From NCBI GenBank assembly GCA_019247715.1, contig JAFBAO010000101.1, positions 52,635 to 116,634 on the forward strand: DNA of 64,000 bases, written 5' to 3'. Shown in pieces: positions 1 to 7,927 of this stretch (within the stretch, counting starts at the first letter, position 1; each line of letters starts with the position of its first letter). The notes under the pieces were generated by a model. That model searched no databases. It saw only the letters and a list, made by a program, of their open reading frames with translations, and had not been told where the DNA came from. This stretch comes from Caulobacteraceae bacterium (GTDB lineage Bacteria > Pseudomonadota > Alphaproteobacteria > Caulobacterales > Caulobacteraceae). The translations under genes were made by a program, and so were the position numbers.

Positions 1-2519
1 ACGGTGGGTGAGATGGCGAATGCGGCGGTGCGCCCGAAGTCCGCCAGCTTGCGCGGCTCGTGGCCGATAGGCCGGCCGCGGCCGGCGCTCTCCAGTCCTT
101 CCACCAGCCGCGCGAGGCTGCGCGGACTCTCGTGGCCGAACGGCTGGCCTGCGGTGTCCTGGACGTAGAAGACGTCGATGGCTTCGCCGCGTTTCGAGGT
201 GAAGATACGCGCGCCGACCACGTTGCCGCCGAGATCGGCGATCGCCTGGGCGAGGTCGGCGAAGAGCCCTTCGCGGTCCTTGGCGGCCACCACCACCTCG
301 GCGGCGTTCCGCTCCGGACGGACCCGGGCCTCCGCGGAGACGCCGCTTTCGGCCTCCGCTTCGCGCCAGAGCGCCAAGTGGGCCTTTTGCTCGGCGAGGC
401 TGAAGGCGGTGAAGTACGCGTCCTCCATGGCGGTGGCCCAGGCGCGCGCGTCGGGATCGGCGGCGACCAGGGCGGTGCGGCCGTCGTAGGCCACGGCCTC
501 GAGCCGGCGGCGCGCGACCCCGGCGGCGTCGGAGATCCGCCCGCCGCGAAAGACCATCTCGGTGGCCGCGTAGAGCTCGCGCATCAGCTGGCCCTTCCAG
601 CCGTTCCAGACGCCTGGACCCACCGCCCGGATATCGGCCACCGTCAGGATCAGCAGCAGGCGCATCCGCTCCGGATTCTCCACCGCCTGCGCGAAGGCGG
701 CCACGGTGGCGGGATCGGTGACGTCCCGCTTCTGGGCGAAGTCGCTCATCATCAGATGATGCTCCACCAGCCAGGCCACCATCTCGATCTTGCCCCGCGC
801 CAGCCCCAGCCGCTCGCAAGCCTGACGGGCCGCGCGCGCCCCGGCCTTCTCCTGGCCGCCGACCCCACCCTTGCCGGTGTCGTGCAGCAGCATCGCCAGG
901 AACAGGGCTTCCCGGTCTTCGATCCTCGGCATGATCGAACTGGACAGCGGGTGGTCGTCCTGCAGGCGGCCGGCGGCGATGTCGGCGATGACCCCGACGG
1001 CCCGCAACGTGTGCTCGTCCACCGTGTAAGAGTGGTACATGTTAAACTGCATCTTGGCGACGATGCGGCCGAACTCGGGGATGAAGCGGCCAAGGACGCC
1101 GGCCTCGTTCATCAGCTCCAGAGCCCGCTGCGGGTTCCGGCCCCGGGCCAGGATGTCCAGGAAGATCTTCGCCGCCGCCGGGTCGCGCCGGACCCTGGAG
1201 GTTATCAGGTGCAAGGTGCGCGTGACGGCCGTGAAGGCGTCCGGATGCAGGTCGAGATCGCGGGCGTCGGCGATCTTGAAGAGACGAAGCAGGTTTACCG
1301 GATCGGCTTCGAACGTCTGCGGTCCCTCCACCGTCAGGCGCCGGCCCTCGAACTGGAAGCCCGGCTCGTCAAGCGTCCGCCGCCGGGTGCGGCTGGATAG
1401 GAAACGCGAGAGGCCGCGCGGGGCCGATTTCAAGTGCTCGGCCTCCAGCATCGCCGAAAAGGTGCGGGTGAGCGTTCCGACCTCTTTGGCGATCAGGAAG
1501 TAGCGGCGCATGAACCGTTCGACGGCCGGGTTCGGATCGGCGCCGGCGCGCGTGCGGTCCGCATAGCCCATGCGGCCGGCCACCTCCGGCTGCAGGTCGA
1601 AGGTGAGGCGCTCTTCCGCCCGGCCGGTGGCGAAGTGGAGATGGGCGCGCACCGCCTCCAGGAAGTTGAACGCCCGGATGAACGCCCGCACTTCGCGCCC
1701 CTCGAAGACGTCCATCTTGAGGATGGCGTCCACGCTGTCGGCCGGATGCAGGTAGCGGGCGATCCAGAAGAGGGTGTGCAGGTCCCGGAGCCCCCCCTTG
1801 CCCTCCTTCACGTTCGGCTCGACCATGTAGCGGCTCATGCCCGCCCGGGCGTGACGGTCGTCGCGCTCCTTGAGCTTGGCGGCGACGAACTCGGCGCCTG
1901 TCCCCTTCACCACCTCGTCGAGAAACCGGCGGCGCAGCGTCTCGGCCATGGCCGCATCGCCGGTAAGGCGTCTGGCCTCGAGCACCGAGGTCCGGATGGT
2001 GATGTCCTCGCGCGAAAGCTTGAGGCAGTCGTCGACCGTGCGGGAGGCGTGGCCGACCTTGAAGCCGAGGTCCCAGAGCGCATAGAGCATGAACTCGATC
2101 ACGCTCTCCACATGGGCGGTCTGCTTGTAGGGACGCAGGAACAGGAGGTCGATGTCGGAGAAGGGCGCCAGCGCCCCTCGCCCGTAGCCGCCCACCGCCA
2201 TCAGCGTCAGCCGCTCGCCCTCGGTCGGGTTGCGGGCTCGGATGACGTGGACGGTGGTGAAGTCGTAGAGGGCGGTGATCACCTCGTCGGTGATGGAGGC
2301 GAGCAGGCGGGCGGTCTCCAATCCGCCGGCCCCGCTCTCGAGCCGCTCCTTGACGATCATCCGGCCGCGGAAGAGGGCGCCCTTCAGGATCTCGATCGCC
2401 CGACGGCGCTGCTCGCCCGCGTCGCCGATCGCGTCGAGCGCCGCCGCCGAGAGAAGCGCGCGCAGGCGCACCCCGTCCACCACATGTTCGACGCGGGTAG
2501 GGCGAAGGCGCGGGGGCAT
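1..2519 (-). CDS. glnD: [Protein-PII] uridylyltransferase / uridylyl-removing enzyme, 3' end outside window
   Basis: Bifunctional nitrogen sensor that uridylylates PII when glutamine is low and removes UMP when it is high. The minus-strand frame starting at the ATG 2519-2517 stays open for about 839 codons to the window edge. It contains the nucleotidyltransferase signature GGYGRGALAPFSDIDLLF (around residue 95), an HD phosphohydrolase segment with HDTGKGG (around residue 545) and the beginning of C-terminal ACT-type sequence (NAAEVVVAAKDREGLFADLA). The N-terminus reads MPPRLRPTRVEHVVDG. Length and domain order fit alphaproteobacterial GlnD (about 930 aa), so roughly the last 90 residues are missing beyond base 1. 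It is divergent from trmD with 59 bp between the start codons. The open frames on the plus strand here are antisense shadows. Confidence 0.93.
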   Translation of the reverse strand, partial: MPPRLRPTRVEHVVDGVRLRALLSAAALDAIGDAGEQRRRAIEILKGALFRGRMIVKERLESGAGGLETARLLASITDEVITALYDFTTVHVIRARNPTEGERLTLMAVGGYGRGALAPFSDIDLLFLRPYKQTAHVESVIEFMLYALWDLGFKVGHASRTVDDCLKLSREDITIRTSVLEARRLTGDAAMAETLRRRFLDEVVKGTGAEFVAAKLKERDDRHARAGMSRYMVEPNVKEGKGGLRDLHTLFWIARYLHPADSVDAILKMDVFEGREVRAFIRAFNFLEAVRAHLHFATGRAEERLTFDLQPEVAGRMGYADRTRAGADPNPAVERFMRRYFLIAKEVGTLTRTFSAMLEAEHLKSAPRGLSRFLSSRTRRRTLDEPGFQFEGRRLTVEGPQTFEADPVNLLRLFKIADARDLDLHPDAFTAVTRTLHLITSRVRRDPAAAKIFLDILARGRNPQRALELMNEAGVLGRFIPEFGRIVAKMQFNMYHSYTVDEHTLRAVGVIADIAAGRLQDDHPLSSSIMPRIEDREALFLAMLLHDTGKGGVGGQEKAGARAARQACERLGLARGKIEMVAWLVEHHLMMSDFAQKRDVTDPATVAAFAQAVENPERMRLLLILTVADIRAVGPGVWNGWKGQLMRELYAATEMVFRGGRISDAAGVARRRLEAVAYDGRTALVAADPDARAWATAMEDAYFTAFSLAEQKAHLALWREAEAESGVSAEARVRPERNAAEVVVAAKDREGLFADLAQAIADLGGNVVGARIFTSKRGEAIDVFYVQDTAGQPFGHESPRSLARLVEGLESAGRGRPIGHEPRKLADFGRTAAFAISPT

Positions 2520-2578
2520 CCTCGGCTATATAGAGTGCGTCGCGGGGAATGTCCGCGCGCCTCCGGTCCCGCCTCGCC

Positions 2579-3322
2579 ATGCCCTTCCTCGCCAGCGTGC
2601 TCACCATGTTTCCGGAGGCCTTCCCGGGCCCGCTCGGGGTGTCCCTGATCGGGACGGCCTGGAGGGAAACGGGCCTCTGGCGGTTGGAAACGGTGGACAT
2701 CCGCGCCTTTTCCAAAGATAAGCGCGGCTTCCTGGACGACCGCCCCGCCGGGGGCGGCCCTGGCCAGGTGATGCGGGCGGACGTCATCGCTGCGGCGCTG
2801 GACAGCGTGGAGCAGGGGGGGCGGCCGCTTTTGTACGTGAGCGCCCGCGGTCGGCCCCTGACCCAGGCGCGGGCGCGCCAATGGTCGATGGGCCCCGGGC
2901 TCATCATCCTTTGCGGCCGTTTCGAGGGGGTGGACCAGCGCCTCGTGGAGGGGCGGGGGTTCGAGGAGGTCTCGGTGGGGGACGCGGTGCTCGCCGGCGG
3001 CGAGGCGGCGGCCCTGGTGCTGATCGAGGCCTGCGTACGGCTGCTGCCCGGTGTGCTGGGCGAGGCCGCGAGCTTGAACGAGGAGAGTTTCGAGGACGGG
3101 CTCCTAGAGCATCCGCAGTTCACGCGGCCGCGGATCTTCGAGGGGCGCGAAATTCCCGAGGTGCTGCTGTCAGGGCGCCACGCCGACGTGGCGAAGTGGC
3201 GGCGAGCCGAACGGGAGAAAGCGACGCGGGAGCGGCGGCCGGACCTCTGGGCGGCGCATCTCGCCAATCAACAGGCAAAGGGCGCGTCAAGCCCAGTAGG
3301 AGACGATGATGAACGTGATTGA
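2579..3322 (+). CDS. trmD: tRNA (guanine-N1)-methyltransferase
   Basis: Methylates G37 of tRNAs that read CNN codons, using S-adenosylmethionine, and so prevents +1 frameshifting. The trefoil-knot SPOUT motifs are intact: GGGPGQVM after LDDRP, then [25 protein letters not shown] and HPQFTRP. I chose the ATG at 2579, giving [20 protein letters not shown], because homologues start this way. An upstream in-frame start at 2549 would add ten unconserved residues. The gene overlaps the first codons of rplS by 14 bp, so the two are translationally coupled. The usual upstream partners rpsP and rimM are not here; instead glnD lies divergent at 59 bp. Confidence 0.93.
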   Translation: MPFLASVLTMFPEAFPGPLGVSLIGTAWRETGLWRLETVDIRAFSKDKRGFLDDRPAGGGPGQVMRADVIAAALDSVEQGGRPLLYVSARGRPLTQARARQWSMGPGLIILCGRFEGVDQRLVEGRGFEEVSVGDAVLAGGEAAALVLIEACVRLLPGVLGEAASLNEESFEDGLLEHPQFTRPRIFEGREIPEVLLSGRHADVAKWRRAEREKATRERRPDLWAAHLANQQAKGASSPVGDDDERD

Positions 3323-3710
3323 AGACCTCGAGAAGGAAGAGGCCGCGCGCCTCACCAAGGGCAAGAAGGTCCCGGTCTTTGCGCCCGGCGACACCGTGCG
3401 CGTGAACGTCAGGATCAAGGAAGGCGACCGCGAGCGGATCCAGGCCTTCGAAGGCGTCTGCATCGGAAGGTCGGGCGGCGGCCTCCAGGAAAGCTTCACC
3501 GTCCGCAAGATCAGCTTCGGCGAGGGCGTCGAGCGGGTCTTCCCGGTGCTCTCGCCGATGATCGAGTCCATCGAGGTGAAGCGGCGCGGCGCGGTGCGGC
3601 GGGCCAAGCTCTACTATCTGCGTGACCGGCGCGGAAAGTCGGCCCGCATCGCCGAGCGGACCGTGGGTCCGGCCGCCAAGGACGAACCGGAACAGGCGCC
3701 GGAGGCCTAG
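3309..3710 (+). CDS. rplS: 50S ribosomal protein L19
   Basis: Large-subunit protein at the 30S-50S interface. The sequence carries the L19 core: [50 protein letters not shown] and [18 protein letters not shown]. Two tandem ATGs occur at 3306 and 3309; the second has better spacing from the GGAGA at 3299-3303. A Lys/Glu/Pro-rich C-terminal tail is normal for alphaproteobacteria. The TAG stop (3708-3710) is part of the CTAG that begins the downstream repeat element, so the last codon of this essential gene lies at the repeat junction. Confidence 0.96.
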   Translation: MNVIEDLEKEEAARLTKGKKVPVFAPGDTVRVNVRIKEGDRERIQAFEGVCIGRSGGGLQESFTVRKISFGEGVERVFPVLSPMIESIEVKRRGAVRRAKLYYLRDRRGKSARIAERTVGPAAKDEPEQAPEA

Positions 3711-3866
3711 TGTCCCGAATCCGAGTTCGCCAGTGGATGGGATGGGCGCCGAGCGAACTTCGGACAAGGACACTGGCAAAGCTTTGAATCTCGTGTGGTT
3801 TACGAATTTGAAGTCCGCTTCAGCGCCCGCCCCATCAACGAGCGAACTTCAAATCCACCACCCTAG
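3707..3866. repeat. Composite double-hairpin repeat, copy A (inverted orientation)
   Basis: One of three full copies of a two-part interspersed repeat. On the plus strand, unit 1 (3707-3776) starts CTAGTGTCCC and ends GGACACTGG, with inner arms GAGTTCGC and GCGAACTTC. A linker CAAAGCTTTGAATC follows. Unit 2 (3791-3866) has arms AATTTGAAGTCCGC and GCGAACTTCAAATCC and ends CCACCACCCTAG. Its reverse complement matches copy C (51628-51796) almost base for base, including the linker GATTCAAAGCTTTG. Unit 1 abuts the rplS stop; unit 2 lies 12 bp past the lysR-family stop. It could act as a bidirectional terminator between these convergent genes. Confidence 0.85.
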
Positions 3867-3878
3867 GCGGGCGTCCGA

Positions 3879-4763
3879 TCAGGGGGGCTGGCTGGCGATG
3901 TAGTCTCCGAGGCCCTGGACCAGCCAGTCGAACATCAGCCGCATGCGCCGGCTGCTCTTCAGATCCTCGTGCATGGCCACCCAGGCTTCCATCTCGTAGC
4001 GGAAGGCGTCCTCCAGCACCGGCACGAGCGCCGGGTCGCCGCGCGCGATCCCGACTTGGCAGGCGCCGACGCCGAAGCCGGCTCGCAGGAAGGCCAGCTG
4101 GGCGAGGTCGCTGTCCGAGCGGAACGCGAACGCCTCCCGCGCGAGCGGAATCTGCCGCTCCTCAAGTGACCTTCGGACCTGGACGTCCCGGTCGAAGCCG
4201 ATGACGAAGGGGCGGGCGTCGGCGAAGCTCGCCGGTCTCCCGTATCGCTCGATATGCCGGCGATGGGCGAAGAGCCCGACCCGCACCACACCCAGCCGCC
4301 GCGCCAGCAGTTGGCCTTGCGTCGGCCGCGTCATCCGCACCGCGATGTCGGCTTCGCGCCGGAGCAGGTCCTCCTGGCGGTTGGAAAGCGTCAGCTCGAT
4401 GGCGACGCCCGGGTAGGTGTCGTGGAAGCCGGTCAGGATCGGCGGCAGCACCTCCGCGCCGACGATCTCGCTGGCGGTGATTCGGATCGCGCCCTCCACC
4501 TTGTCGGCCTCGCCCGAAGCCGTCCGCTCCAGGGTCTCGGCCGCGGCCGCCATGGCCTCCGCGTGGGGGCGGAGCGACAGCGCGATCTCGGTGGGCCGCA
4601 ACCCGGCGCCGGAGCGGGTGAAGAGAGGCGTTCCAAGCGACTGCTCCAGGGCCTCCACCTGGCGTCCGACCGTGGGTTGGGTCAGCCCGAGCGACCGGGC
4701 GGCGCCGGACAAGGTTCCCTGGTAGAGAACGGCGAGAAACGTCCGGCAAAGACTCCAGTCCAT
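3879..4763 (-). CDS. LysR family transcriptional regulator
   Basis: A 294-residue regulator starting MDWSLCRTFLAVLYQGTLSG. It has an N-terminal winged helix-turn-helix (LTQPTVGRQVEALEQSLGTPLF, residues about 28-50) and a periplasmic-binding-protein-like effector domain after about residue 90. The ATG at 4763 was chosen because it puts the HTH at the normal distance from the start; an upstream start at 4841 would add 26 atypical residues. It is divergent from the NAD-dependent epimerase-like gene at 4859, the classic arrangement for a LysR protein controlling its neighbour. The stop is 12 bp from repeat copy A. Confidence 0.88.
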   Translation of the reverse strand: MDWSLCRTFLAVLYQGTLSGAARSLGLTQPTVGRQVEALEQSLGTPLFTRSGAGLRPTEIALSLRPHAEAMAAAAETLERTASGEADKVEGAIRITASEIVGAEVLPPILTGFHDTYPGVAIELTLSNRQEDLLRREADIAVRMTRPTQGQLLARRLGVVRVGLFAHRRHIERYGRPASFADARPFVIGFDRDVQVRRSLEERQIPLAREAFAFRSDSDLAQLAFLRAGFGVGACQVGIARGDPALVPVLEDAFRYEMEAWVAMHEDLKSSRRMRLMFDWLVQGLGDYIASQPP

Positions 4764-4775
4764 ACGAAAATGTAT
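4762..4775. promoter_or_regulatory. Candidate operator dyad (ATAC-N6-GTAT)
   Basis: A short inverted repeat ATAC-N6-GTAT overlaps the first codon of the lysR-family gene in the AT-rich divergent intergenic space (4764-4858). LysR proteins usually bind such partial dyads and autoregulate. The assignment rests only on position and symmetry. Confidence 0.25.
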
Positions 4776-4858
4776 ATCGTTGGCAAATAATCTCGCAATT
4801 ACGCATGTTCCCGCGTCGGCGCAAAAAGTGAGCTCCTTCACCTGATGGAGCGCACGTC

Positions 4859-5872
4859 ATGTCCCAGTCTCCCCAGAGAATCGCCCTGGTGATCGGCGCC
4901 GGAGGCGCCTTCGGCCGCCACGCCGTCCTCGCGCTCGCCAGCCGCGGCTGGCGCATTCGCGCCCTGGCCCGGGATGCGGCCGGGGCGCGCGCCCGCTTCG
5001 GCGGCGCGGCCGCGATCGACTGGGTCCAGGGCGACGCCATGGACCCCGCGGCGGTTCTCGCCGCCGCCGGGGGCGTCCGGCTCGTGATCCACGCCGCGAA
5101 CCCGCCCGGCTACCGGAATTGGAAGGGGACCGTCCTGCCCATGGCCGACAACGCGCTCGCCGCGGCGGGAGCGGCGGGCGCCCGCCTGGTGATCGCCGGC
5201 AGCGTCTACAACTTCGCCCCGGACGCGGGGGCCGCCATCGCCGAGACGGCGCCGCAGGGGGCGATCACCCGCAAGGGCCGGATCCGCGTCGAGCTGGAAC
5301 GGCGCCTGCGCGAGGCGGCCTCGCAGGGGGCGAAGGTGCTGGTCCTGCGCGCCGGAGATTTTTTCGGGCCGGAGGCGCCGGCGACCTCGCTCGGCTGGCT
5401 GACGATCCGGCGCGGCGGGCGCTTGCGCGGGATCTATGCGCCAGGTCGGGCCGCCCACGCTTTCGCCTATCTACCGGACCTGGCCGAGACCCTGGCTCGA
5501 CTTCTGGAGCGCGAAGCGGAGCTGGCCGATTTCGAGGTCTTCCATTTCCGGGGCTGCTGGTCGACGGCGAGCGAGTTGGCGGCGGCCATCCGTCGGGCCG
5601 CGGGCCAGCCGGCGCTGCCTCTGCGGCCCTTCCCCTGGATGATGATCCGGGCGCTTTCGCCCTTCGTCGAGACGTTCCGGGAGCTTCTGGAGATGCGCTA
5701 CCTGTGGGATCGCCCCATCGGTCTTGCGAACGCCAAGCTCGTCGGTTTCCTCGGCGAGGAGCCGCACACGCCGCTGGAGACAGCGCTACGGGCGACTCTT
5801 GGAGACATGGGTGTTCTGGGCAGCGGCTACCCGGCCAGCCGTTCCAGCTCGGCGATCGCGCAGACGATGTGA
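4859..5872 (+). CDS. NAD-dependent epimerase/dehydratase family protein (extended SDR-like)
   Basis: A 337-residue Rossmann-fold oxidoreductase. The N-terminal dinucleotide-binding motif is VIGAGGAFGRHAV (residues about 10-22), followed by a NmrA/epimerase-like core and a conserved FFGPEAPATS segment near residue 167. The usual catalytic YxxxK is not obvious, which points to an atypical member or a substrate-binding role. It starts at ATG 4859, divergent from the LysR gene that probably controls it. Its last 46 bp overlap the end of the AGE-family gene on the other strand. The substrate cannot be told from sequence. Confidence 0.75.
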   Translation: MSQSPQRIALVIGAGGAFGRHAVLALASRGWRIRALARDAAGARARFGGAAAIDWVQGDAMDPAAVLAAAGGVRLVIHAANPPGYRNWKGTVLPMADNALAAAGAAGARLVIAGSVYNFAPDAGAAIAETAPQGAITRKGRIRVELERRLREAASQGAKVLVLRAGDFFGPEAPATSLGWLTIRRGGRLRGIYAPGRAAHAFAYLPDLAETLARLLEREAELADFEVFHFRGCWSTASELAAAIRRAAGQPALPLRPFPWMMIRALSPFVETFRELLEMRYLWDRPIGLANAKLVGFLGEEPHTPLETALRATLGDMGVLGSGYPASRSSSAIAQTM

Positions 5873-6939
5873 TAGAAGGAGCTCGCGGGCGCCGGCTCCT
5901 CGACGAAGCTCCCTTCGTGGGTCAGGCGGTCGCGCCAGAGGCCCGGGCGGGGTGTCTGGAAGAATCGCTCCAAGGCCTCGCAGGCTTCGGCCACGACGCT
6001 CCAGTAATCTTGGTCGCCGGTGAGGCTGGCGATCAGGGCGGCCGCCTTGATCCGCTCGGTCTGGGCCCAGAGGCGGGCGCCGCGGTCGGTGGGCTCGAGG
6101 GCGCCGTCCAGGGCGAAGATGGCGACCTTCCGTCGCCGATCGACCCCGCGGCGCTCGGCCAGGTCCGTGAGGCGACGCGCGGCGGCGAGCGCTGCGGAGT
6201 CCTCCGGGCGCCAGCGCAGCAGCAGCCAGGCCCATTCGTAGAGGTGGCCCGGCCAGATCACCGGCGCCGGCAAGCGCGTCCAATCGGGGCCGTAGCCCTC
6301 GTGAAGCGCGCCGGTGGAAGGATCGATCAGGCGGGCCAGCGCCAGTTCGCCCTGCCGGTCCGCGAGGGCCTGCCAAGCCGGGTTCGCCGAGACGGCGGCC
6401 CAGGCGAGAAAGCTCTCGAAGAGGTGCATGTTGGGGTTGGCGAACAGGGGCGCGGCTAGACCCGGCGTCTCGGCGAAGCCCCCGATCGGATGGGCGAAGG
6501 CGGCCAGCCGCTCAACGAGCGCGTCCGCCTCGGCCTCCAACCCGGGGTCGCCGAACGCGGCCCGGCAGGTCGCCAGCGCCAGGAGGACGAAGGCCTGGTC
6601 GTAGAGCTCGCCCATCCCGTCCCAGTCGCTGTCCCGGCGCGGCCCGAGGCGGTAGAGCCCGTCCGGCGCGCGCCGACGTCGGAGGAACTCCAGTCCGTGG
6701 CGGCTAGCCGCCTCGGCTGCGCCGGTCCAGCCGAGCTGCGGCGCGAGCGCGTAGGCGTAGGCCTGCCGGGCCTGGACCCGGACGCGTTTGGGGGCGTCGG
6801 CAGACGCGCCGTCGAACCCCAGCCGGTCGAAATAGCCGCCGGCCGCGCGGTCAGCGCCGCCTTCCCACCAAACGGGAAAGGCTGCCTCCAGCAGCCAGAT
6901 CTTCAGCCGCCCGAGCGCCGCTTGGGCGGCAGGTTTCAA
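5827..6939 (-). CDS. AGE family epimerase/isomerase
   Basis: A 370-residue member of the N-acylglucosamine 2-epimerase / mannose-6-phosphate isomerase-like (alpha/alpha)6 barrel family. Typical segments include RVRVQARQAYAYA, DGMGELYDQAFVLLALA, NPNMHLFESFLAW, WPGHLYEWAWLLLRW and a C-terminal SFYHIVCAI. The start is a TTG whose last bases overlap the TGA of rfbA (TTGA), indicating translational coupling. rfbA and this gene form a two-gene minus-strand unit, so it may act on a sugar of the same nucleotide-sugar route. The exact sugar is unknown. The tail overlaps the convergent SDR-like gene. Confidence 0.82.
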   Translation of the reverse strand: MKPAAQAALGRLKIWLLEAAFPVWWEGGADRAAGGYFDRLGFDGASADAPKRVRVQARQAYAYALAPQLGWTGAAEAASRHGLEFLRRRRAPDGLYRLGPRRDSDWDGMGELYDQAFVLLALATCRAAFGDPGLEAEADALVERLAAFAHPIGGFAETPGLAAPLFANPNMHLFESFLAWAAVSANPAWQALADRQGELALARLIDPSTGALHEGYGPDWTRLPAPVIWPGHLYEWAWLLLRWRPEDSAALAAARRLTDLAERRGVDRRRKVAIFALDGALEPTDRGARLWAQTERIKAAALIASLTGDQDYWSVVAEACEALERFFQTPRPGLWRDRLTHEGSFVEEPAPASSFYHIVCAIAELERLAG

Positions 6940-7805
6940 TGGCCCCCCTCCGCGATCGCGGCGAGATAGGCGCCGTAGGGGCCCCCCGAACGGCCGAGCC
7001 GCATCAGCTGCTCCCGATCGATCCAGCCGTTCTGGAAGGCGATCTCCTCGACGCAGCCGATCCGCAGTCCCTGCCGCTCCTCGATCGCCCGGACGAACTC
7101 CCCGGCCTGGATCAGGGCGTCATGGGTGCCCGTGTCGAGCCAGGCGAACCCGCGGCTCAGGACTTCCACGGAAAGCTCGCCGAGCCCCTGGTAGCGGGCG
7201 ATCAGGTCGAGGATCTCCAGCTCGCCGCGGGCCGAGGGCTTCAGTTCCTGGGCGAACCCGCTGGCGCGGCCATCGAAGAAGTAGAGGCCGGTCACGGCCA
7301 CGTTCGAGCGCGGGACGGTGGGCTTTTCTTCGAGGCTTAGCACCCGGCCCCCTTCGTCGAGCTCGACCACGCCGTAACGGTTCGGGTCGGCCACCGCATA
7401 GCCGAACACGGTCGCGCCCGTCGTGCGGGCGGCGGCGGCCAGCAGGTGCCCGCTGAAACCGCTGCCGTAGAAGATGTTGTCGCCGAGCACCAGGACGCTC
7501 GGCTCGCCGGCGACGAATTCCTCCCCCAGCAGATAGGCCTGGGAAAGGCCGCCCGGGGTCGGCTGGACCACGTAGGAGAGGTTGAGACCGAGGTGCGCGC
7601 CGTCGCCGAGCAGGCGCTGGAACGCCGCCTGGTCCTGCGGGGTGGTGATGATCAAGATCTCCCGCACCCCGGCCAGCATCAGCACCGAGAGCGGGTAGTA
7701 GATCATCGGCTTGTTGTAGACCGGCAGCAGCTGCTTGGAGACCGCCAGGGTCAGCGGATGCAGCCGCGTTCCGGCGCCGCCGGCCAGGATGAGACCGCGC
7801 CTCAT
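6936..7805 (-). CDS. rfbA: Glucose-1-phosphate thymidylyltransferase
   Basis: Makes dTDP-glucose from glucose-1-phosphate and dTTP, the first step of dTDP-L-rhamnose and related sugar synthesis. The 289-residue protein starts MRRGLILAGGAGTRLHPLTL (nucleotide-binding signature), with VYNKPMIYYPLSVLMLAG, LGDNIFYG and GFAWLDTGTHDAL as in RmlA enzymes. An upstream in-frame start at 7928 lacks conservation, so ATG 7805 is used. The following rfbB, rfbC and rfbD genes are not in this window; the coupled neighbour is an AGE epimerase. Confidence 0.93.
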   Translation of the reverse strand: MRRGLILAGGAGTRLHPLTLAVSKQLLPVYNKPMIYYPLSVLMLAGVREILIITTPQDQAAFQRLLGDGAHLGLNLSYVVQPTPGGLSQAYLLGEEFVAGEPSVLVLGDNIFYGSGFSGHLLAAAARTTGATVFGYAVADPNRYGVVELDEGGRVLSLEEKPTVPRSNVAVTGLYFFDGRASGFAQELKPSARGELEILDLIARYQGLGELSVEVLSRGFAWLDTGTHDALIQAGEFVRAIEERQGLRIGCVEEIAFQNGWIDREQLMRLGRSGGPYGAYLAAIAEGGH

Positions 7806-7927
7806 GGAGCGCCTCCGCCGCAAACCGGGGGCGCGAACGCGCGCCCGCCGCGCCGATCGCTCGGCAAAATTCGCTCTGACTTCATGCGCCTTCCCCGCGC
7901 CGCTATAGGAGGCGCCTCTGCCCCCCA

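Noticed and set aside
60..1400. Long plus-strand open frame (446 codons)
   Set aside because: Antisense to glnD, whose minus-strand frame has intact nucleotidyltransferase, HD and ACT motifs; high GC content makes such shadows common.
1369..3267. 632-codon minus-strand frame across glnD and trmD
   Set aside because: Runs through both real genes in the wrong frame, is Arg/Pro/Gly-rich without motifs and crosses the divergent promoter.
3707..3866. Reading the CTAG repeats as a CRISPR array
   Set aside because: Copies are dispersed kilobases apart, lack regular spacers, differ in their loops and have no cas genes near them.
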